Of a stretch of DNA of 64,000 nucleotides, positions 59,676-64,000 are shown piece by piece (within the stretch, counting starts at the first letter, position 1; each line of letters starts with the position of its first letter). The translations under genes were made by a program, and so were the position numbers. Origin of the DNA: Hyphomicrobium sp. (GTDB lineage Bacteria > Pseudomonadota > Alphaproteobacteria > Rhizobiales > Hyphomicrobiaceae); NCBI GenBank assembly GCA_013141015.1, contig JABFRT010000007.1:10992-74991 (forward strand). Reading direction: 5' to 3'. The notes under the pieces were generated by a model. The model made no database searches and had not been told where the DNA came from. It saw nothing but the letters and a program-made list of their open reading frames with translations.

Positions 59676-60833
59676 TTAAGTTTTGGTGGTTTTGGCTCTT
59701 GCGCGGCGGCGCGCGTCACTCGCGGTTTTAGCCGTGGGGCGCGCGGCTGGCGTTCGCAGAGCCTCGATTATATCAGCAATATCAGCAGGTAATGGGCTTT
59801 TGAAAAGCTTCGGCTTGGCGGACTTCGGGTGCTCGAAGCCGAGTTCTTCGGCGTGCAGCGCCTGGCGGCCAAGACCGTCGACCAGCGCCGCGACGTGCGG
59901 GTCGAGCGCCGAGATGCGGTTCTTGAACCCAGCGCCGTACAGCGGATCCCCCAAAACCGGATGGCTGATATGCGCCAGATGCACACGGATTTGATGGGTC
60001 CGGCCGGTCTCCAGCACCAGCCGCAGCAGGGAAACCGTGGAATTGGGCTTCTCGCCCTGGAACGTCTCGACCACTTCATAGTGGGTGATGGCGTGGCGGG
60101 CGGTTGAATGGCGCGACACCGCGATCTTGGTGCGATTGGCGGTCGACCGGGCCAGCGCCGCGTCAATCGTACCCTTGGGGCGTACCGGCACACCCCAGAC
60201 CAGTGCCAGATAGGCCCGGCGCAGGCGCCCGTCGGTGCCGTGGGCGCGGAACTGATCACTGAGGCTCTGGTGGGCCTCATCGGTCTTGGCGACAACCAGC
60301 AGGCCAGAGGTGTCCTTATCAAGCCGGTGAACGATGCCCGGGCGCTTGACGCCGCCGACGCCCGAGAGGGTTGCACCGCAGTGCGCGACCAGCGCGTTGA
60401 CCAGTGTACCGGAGGCATGCCCCGCTGCCGGGTGGACCACGAGGCCGGCCGGCTTGTCGATCACGATCACGCTTGTGTCTTCAAACACGACAGTGAGGGC
60501 AATGTCCTCGCCTGTCACGTCCGACGGCACGGCGTCCGGCACCACCACATCGAAAATATCAGCCAATTTGACCCGGGTATTCGGCTCCCCTATGGTCACG
60601 CCCGCCGAGGTCACCTGCCCGTCCTTGATCAACGCCTGAATGCGCGCGCGCGACAGACCGGGGATCAGGCCTGCAAGCCACCGGTCGAGGCGTTCGCCAG
60701 CGTTGCTTGCGTCCACCTCGAAGCGCAGTGTTTCAAGCAATTGGGTTTCAGACAAATCGGTATCGAGCGCATCTATATCTAGCGCAACCGGCGTTGGCGT
60801 CTGGCGTGAGGCGGCTGTGGCTGGCACTGGCAA
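59676..60833 (-). CDS. RluA/RluD-family 23S rRNA pseudouridine synthase
   Basis: S4-like N-terminus; GIVHRLDKDTSGLLVVAKTDEAH catalytic motif; TGRTHQIRVHLAHISHPVLGDPLYG. Confidence 0.95.
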   Translation of the reverse strand: MPVPATAASRQTPTPVALDIDALDTDLSETQLLETLRFEVDASNAGERLDRWLAGLIPGLSRARIQALIKDGQVTSAGVTIGEPNTRVKLADIFDVVVPDAVPSDVTGEDIALTVVFEDTSVIVIDKPAGLVVHPAAGHASGTLVNALVAHCGATLSGVGGVKRPGIVHRLDKDTSGLLVVAKTDEAHQSLSDQFRAHGTDGRLRRAYLALVWGVPVRPKGTIDAALARSTANRTKIAVSRHSTARHAITHYEVVETFQGEKPNSTVSLLRLVLETGRTHQIRVHLAHISHPVLGDPLYGAGFKNRISALDPHVAALVDGLGRQALHAEELGFEHPKSAKPKLFKSPLPADIADIIEALRTPAARPTAKTASDARRRARAKTTKT

Positions 60834-60876
60834 CTCTTTTCTTGAAATTTAAAGGCACGCACAAGGACCAAACGTC

Positions 60877-61272
60877 ATGGCCGACTCCGCCACCAGAACC
60901 CTGCCCGACGGAACGCCGATGAGTGCGACTGATCTCATGCGCGAACAGCGCCTGCAGCGCAACCTTAAGATCGCGATTGCTGGCATGGGGCTGCTGATGT
61001 TGGCCGGTCTTGGCGCCATTGCCTACAAAATCATTGCCGGATCGGCGGCGCGCGGAACGGGCGGGACTGTCACGGCTATTTCCGGCACGCCGGGCGGCGA
61101 GATCGCGGTCGAATTGCCAAAGGGCGCCAAGGTCGTGTCCGTTTCGGTCTCCGGCAACCGCTTAGCCTTACACCATGAGAGCCCGGCTGGCACCGGCATC
61201 GCGATTATCGACCTGGATACGGGCCGCCGCGTTCTGGACGTCAAACCGCTGGAAGCCGTGCCGCGCAACTAG
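60877..61272 (+). CDS. small membrane-anchored protein (DUF6476-like), divergent from rluD-like gene
   Basis: MREQRLQRNLKIAIAGMGLLMLAGLGAIAYKII plus beta-rich domain IAVELPKGAKVVSVSVSGNRLALH. Confidence 0.65.
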   Translation: MADSATRTLPDGTPMSATDLMREQRLQRNLKIAIAGMGLLMLAGLGAIAYKIIAGSAARGTGGTVTAISGTPGGEIAVELPKGAKVVSVSVSGNRLALHHESPAGTGIAIIDLDTGRRVLDVKPLEAVPRN

Positions 61273-61416
61273 CGGTTGGGACGGAACGCGGGAACAGGCC
61301 TTTTGCGCAAGCCTTCTGGGGTCCGTCTGGTTTTGATGGACTGAGCGCCGGACCCTTGCTGATTGTTTTGCCGTGCTTCTTTCCGGAAAACCGGTTCCCA
61401 CTTTTCCGTAGGCCCT

Positions 61417-62520
61417 CTAGCCCAAACCCATTTCCGTACCGGCCACGCTCGCGCGCCAGACTTCGAGCGCCTGCTTGGTCTCTTTGACGTCGTGCACGCG
61501 CACGATCTGAACACCGGCCTGCACGCCGGCAAGCGCTGCTGCAATAGACCCCGGCACGCGATCTTTCGCGTCCGGTACATCGCACAACTGCCCGATCATC
61601 TTCTTGCGGCTGGCCCCCAGCAGCAGCGGCACGCCGAGCGCGTGATAGAGCGACAGCCCGCCCATCACCGCCACGTTGTGATGCAAATGCTTGCCAAAGC
61701 CGATGCCGGGGTCAGCGACAATCTTGGCGCGCGGAATGCCGGCCGCCTCGCAAGCGCGGATCCGGCCTTCGAGAAAATCGAACACATCAAGCACCACATC
61801 GGAATACTGCGGATCATCGTTCATGGTTTTCGGGTCGCCTTGGGCGTGCATCAGCATGACCGGCAATCCGGTTTCGGCAGCCGCCTGCAATGCGTCCGGG
61901 TCGTGCGTCAACGCCGACACGTCGTTGATAATATCGGCTCCTGCTTGATTGGCGGCGCGCATGACCTGCGATTTGCGCGTATCAACCGAAATCACAACTT
62001 CCGACTTGGCGCGCAAGCCTTCAATGACTGGGATGACGCGACGCAATTCTTCATCCAGCGCAACGGCATCAGACCCGGGCCGCGTGCTCTCGCCGCCGAT
62101 ATCAAGAATATCGGCACCCTCCTCGATCAGCCGCAAACCATGATCGATGGCGGCTTGCGTGGAGGCGTGCTTGCCGCCGTCCGAAAAGCTATCCGGCGTC
62201 ACATTCACAATGCCCATGATGCGCGGGCGATTGAGATCAAGACCTGCAAAACGCGGACGCGGCTCAGTCAAATTTTTCATCAGGTCGGAGGCGGCGAGCG
62301 CGTCGCGGCCCCAGTCGCCACTGAAGGCGTCTCCCAGCACCACAGTCTTGCGCTTGGTTCCTGACGCGTTGCGCATCAGAATATCAATCGCCGCGAACGA
62401 CATGCACCCGCCGGCCAGCGGAAGCCCGCGCCACAGCAGCTGCTCGGCCTCGTCCAGCGCCCGCGCCGCGACCCGGTCGTAATAGATGGCTGTTGGCTGA
62501 AGGTAGATTGAGCGTTTCAC
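61417..62520 (-). CDS. folP: dihydropteroate synthase (GTG start, overlaps upstream stop)
   Basis: RIMGIVNVTPDSFSDGGKH, DIGGESTRPGSDAV, ISVDTRKSQVM, GIGFGKHLHHN, GASRKKMIG. Confidence 0.96.
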   Translation of the reverse strand: MKRSIYLQPTAIYYDRVAARALDEAEQLLWRGLPLAGGCMSFAAIDILMRNASGTKRKTVVLGDAFSGDWGRDALAASDLMKNLTEPRPRFAGLDLNRPRIMGIVNVTPDSFSDGGKHASTQAAIDHGLRLIEEGADILDIGGESTRPGSDAVALDEELRRVIPVIEGLRAKSEVVISVDTRKSQVMRAANQAGADIINDVSALTHDPDALQAAAETGLPVMLMHAQGDPKTMNDDPQYSDVVLDVFDFLEGRIRACEAAGIPRAKIVADPGIGFGKHLHHNVAVMGGLSLYHALGVPLLLGASRKKMIGQLCDVPDAKDRVPGSIAAALAGVQAGVQIVRVHDVKETKQALEVWRASVAGTEMGLG

Positions 62521-63110
62521 TTGATGGCTTCCAAGTCTGCTTTGGGAACGCGGAATATGCCTCTGATCACCGCTGGATTACAAACGGCGATCTGAACGTG
62601 CGTCTTGCTCCGGAAACCCGAACCCTCATAAATCGGCTCGCCTTCGACGAAGATGCCCTTCACGGTATCGACCGGATCGCGGCTCATGCTATCCCGGATA
62701 TCATGCAGCTGACGCACTACGGCGCAATATAGCGGACGTAGCAACACTTCTGCGCCTCCGGAATTTGAAGGTAGTTGCAGATCAGCTGCCTTGTATATGT
62801 CAACGAGGAGTTGATGCGACAGTCGGACTTCCTCGATTCCGGCCTCCGTCGTCAAGTCGAGGCAATTGCCAAGATCGATCGCCGCGCCGACAACCGCCGG
62901 CTTCCAAGTCGCTCGTTCGCGCTTGCGCTTTTCCCTGGCGAACTGAAGCGCACGAAGTGGATTTGACTGCCAGAAGTAGATTCCAGGACCAAGCCAATCA
63001 TAGTTATTATCGCTGGCTTTGAATTGCATTGCGCCAGATAACAATTGCTCCGCCACGTGGGCGGAGCAACCGTGATAGCCAAGTATGAACGAGCTGTTCA
63101 GCCGATGCAT
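62517..63110 (-). CDS. putative ADP-ribosyltransferase-fold (PARP/DUF3990-like) protein, candidate toxin
   Basis: YHG (H13), DWLGPGIYFW (Y45), GSGFRSKTHVQIAVCNP (Q173) resembling H-Y-[QE] ART motifs; TAATG coupling to upstream small ORF. Confidence 0.6.
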   Translation of the reverse strand: MHRLNSSFILGYHGCSAHVAEQLLSGAMQFKASDNNYDWLGPGIYFWQSNPLRALQFAREKRKRERATWKPAVVGAAIDLGNCLDLTTEAGIEEVRLSHQLLVDIYKAADLQLPSNSGGAEVLLRPLYCAVVRQLHDIRDSMSRDPVDTVKGIFVEGEPIYEGSGFRSKTHVQIAVCNPAVIRGIFRVPKADLEAIK

Positions 63111-63310
63111 TATTTGTAGTTATCGGACAACCGCCCATCGCTCGTAAGAATGCCAAGCTCTTTCAATTTTGAGCGTGCGATTTCTGGAGTGGCCGTGTTC
63201 GCCTGCCGCATAGTCTCGACGGTTCGGATGAATTCCTTCATGGCCGCGTCTTGAACCAAACTGGGTTTCTTCGCTGCCTTTGGGATCTTGGTCTTTTGCG
63301 TCTTTGACAT
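63110..63310 (-). CDS. 66-aa basic small protein, candidate antitoxin/partner of 62517-63110
   Basis: MSKTQKTKIPKAAKKPSLVQDAAMKEFIRTVETMRQANTATPEIARSKLKELGILTSDGRLSDNYK; stop overlaps next start (TAATG). Confidence 0.7.
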   Translation of the reverse strand: MSKTQKTKIPKAAKKPSLVQDAAMKEFIRTVETMRQANTATPEIARSKLKELGILTSDGRLSDNYK

Positions 63311-63342
63311 TCTGGCGTATTCCTCTCAAAACACGCCCCGCA

Positions 63343-64000
63343 CTACCCCTGCGGCTGCGGCTCCATTCCACCAGATGGCTCACCGCGCGGGCGGGCCGGG
63401 CGGCCAGCGGTCGGAACTGCCGACGAACTCGGCTGGCCCTTTGAGCCATCGTCATCGGTGCGGCGCACGATCTTCTCGCCACGCATAATGCCGTTGCACT
63501 CATCGCCCGAAATCGTCTCGTGCTCCATCAAAGCCAGCGCCATCGCCTCAAGCTCCGCCTTGTGCGCGGTCAGAACTTCCCAGGCTTTCTTCTCGCCGGT
63601 GGTCACGATGCGGCGCACTTCGCCGTCGATCAGCTTGGCGGTTTCCTCGCTCATGTTCTGGCGTTGCGTAACCGAATGGCCGAGGAACACTTCCTGCTGG
63701 TTTTCCGAGTACAGCAGCGGGCCAAGCACGTCGCTCATGCCCCATTCGCTGACCATCCGCTTGGCGATGTTGGTCGCCTGAGAGATGTCGCTCGAAGCAC
63801 CTGTGTTCAAATGCTCGCGGCCATAGATGATCTGCTCGGCAACGCGCCCGCCGAACGCCATCGCAATTTTCGCTTCACACCACTGCTTGGAGTAGCTCAA
63901 GCGGTCCCGCTCCGGCAAACTCATGGTCACGCCCAGCGCGCGGCCGCGCGGAATGATCGTCACCTTGTGCAGCGGATCGTTGCCTTCAACGACGATGTTG
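63343..64000 (-). CDS. ftsH: ATP-dependent zinc metalloprotease FtsH, C-terminal part (5' end outside window)
   Basis: GNDPLHKVTIIPRGRALGVTMSLPERDRLSYSK, GGRVAEQIIYG, NTGASSDISQATNIAKRMVSEWGMSD. Confidence 0.97.
   Translation of the reverse strand, partial: NIVVEGNDPLHKVTIIPRGRALGVTMSLPERDRLSYSKQWCEAKIAMAFGGRVAEQIIYGREHLNTGASSDISQATNIAKRMVSEWGMSDVLGPLLYSENQQEVFLGHSVTQRQNMSEETAKLIDGEVRRIVTTGEKKAWEVLTAHKAELEAMALALMEHETISGDECNGIMRGEKIVRRTDDDGSKGQPSSSAVPTAGRPARPRGEPSGGMEPQPQG

Noticed and set aside
62030-62050. 'gggatgacg' in folP as another copy of the palindromic repeat
   Set aside because: Short match within conserved coding sequence, no paired inverted end
1-64000. tRNA, rRNA, CRISPR arrays or integrated prophage/transposase genes
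   Set aside because: Looked for in intergenic gaps and the ORF list; none supported by eye, though a tRNAscan-SE/cmscan/minced run would be decisive

Overview
The window is 64 kb of GC-rich alphaproteobacterial (Rhizobiales/Hyphomicrobium-like) chromosome. It is mostly housekeeping genes: aroC (3' end), cobB, dxs-xseB, a TsaC/Sua5 protein, nadABC with a Nudix-type regulator, ppdK, uvrC, pgsA, moaD-moaE, rpoH, rluD-like, folP and ftsH (partial). No rRNA, tRNA, CRISPR array or clear prophage was recognised. The most interesting signals are: (1) a translationally coupled two-gene cassette (66-aa small protein plus a 197-aa ADP-ribosyltransferase-fold-like protein with H...Y...Q motifs) inserted in the ftsH-folP operon, a candidate toxin-antitoxin system; (2) a ~158-bp element with inverted-repeat ends carried in frame inside uvrC, sharing its terminal motif with two 141-bp intergenic cloverleaf-like repeats that show compensatory stem changes; (3) a dihydroorotase gene broken by a single extra base inside a 30-bp quasipalindrome, in the pattern expected of template-directed quasipalindrome correction; (4) two identical-architecture palindromes (ATGCTC-N5-GAGCAT) upstream of nadA, next to a Nudix/wHTH regulator with a degenerate Nudix box; (5) a Clp-N-domain protein with no AAA+ module; (6) a DUF2975-DUF2975-XRE cassette and a tandem pair of glucosaminidase-like paralogs. 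All family assignments come from reading motifs by eye; no database search was possible.
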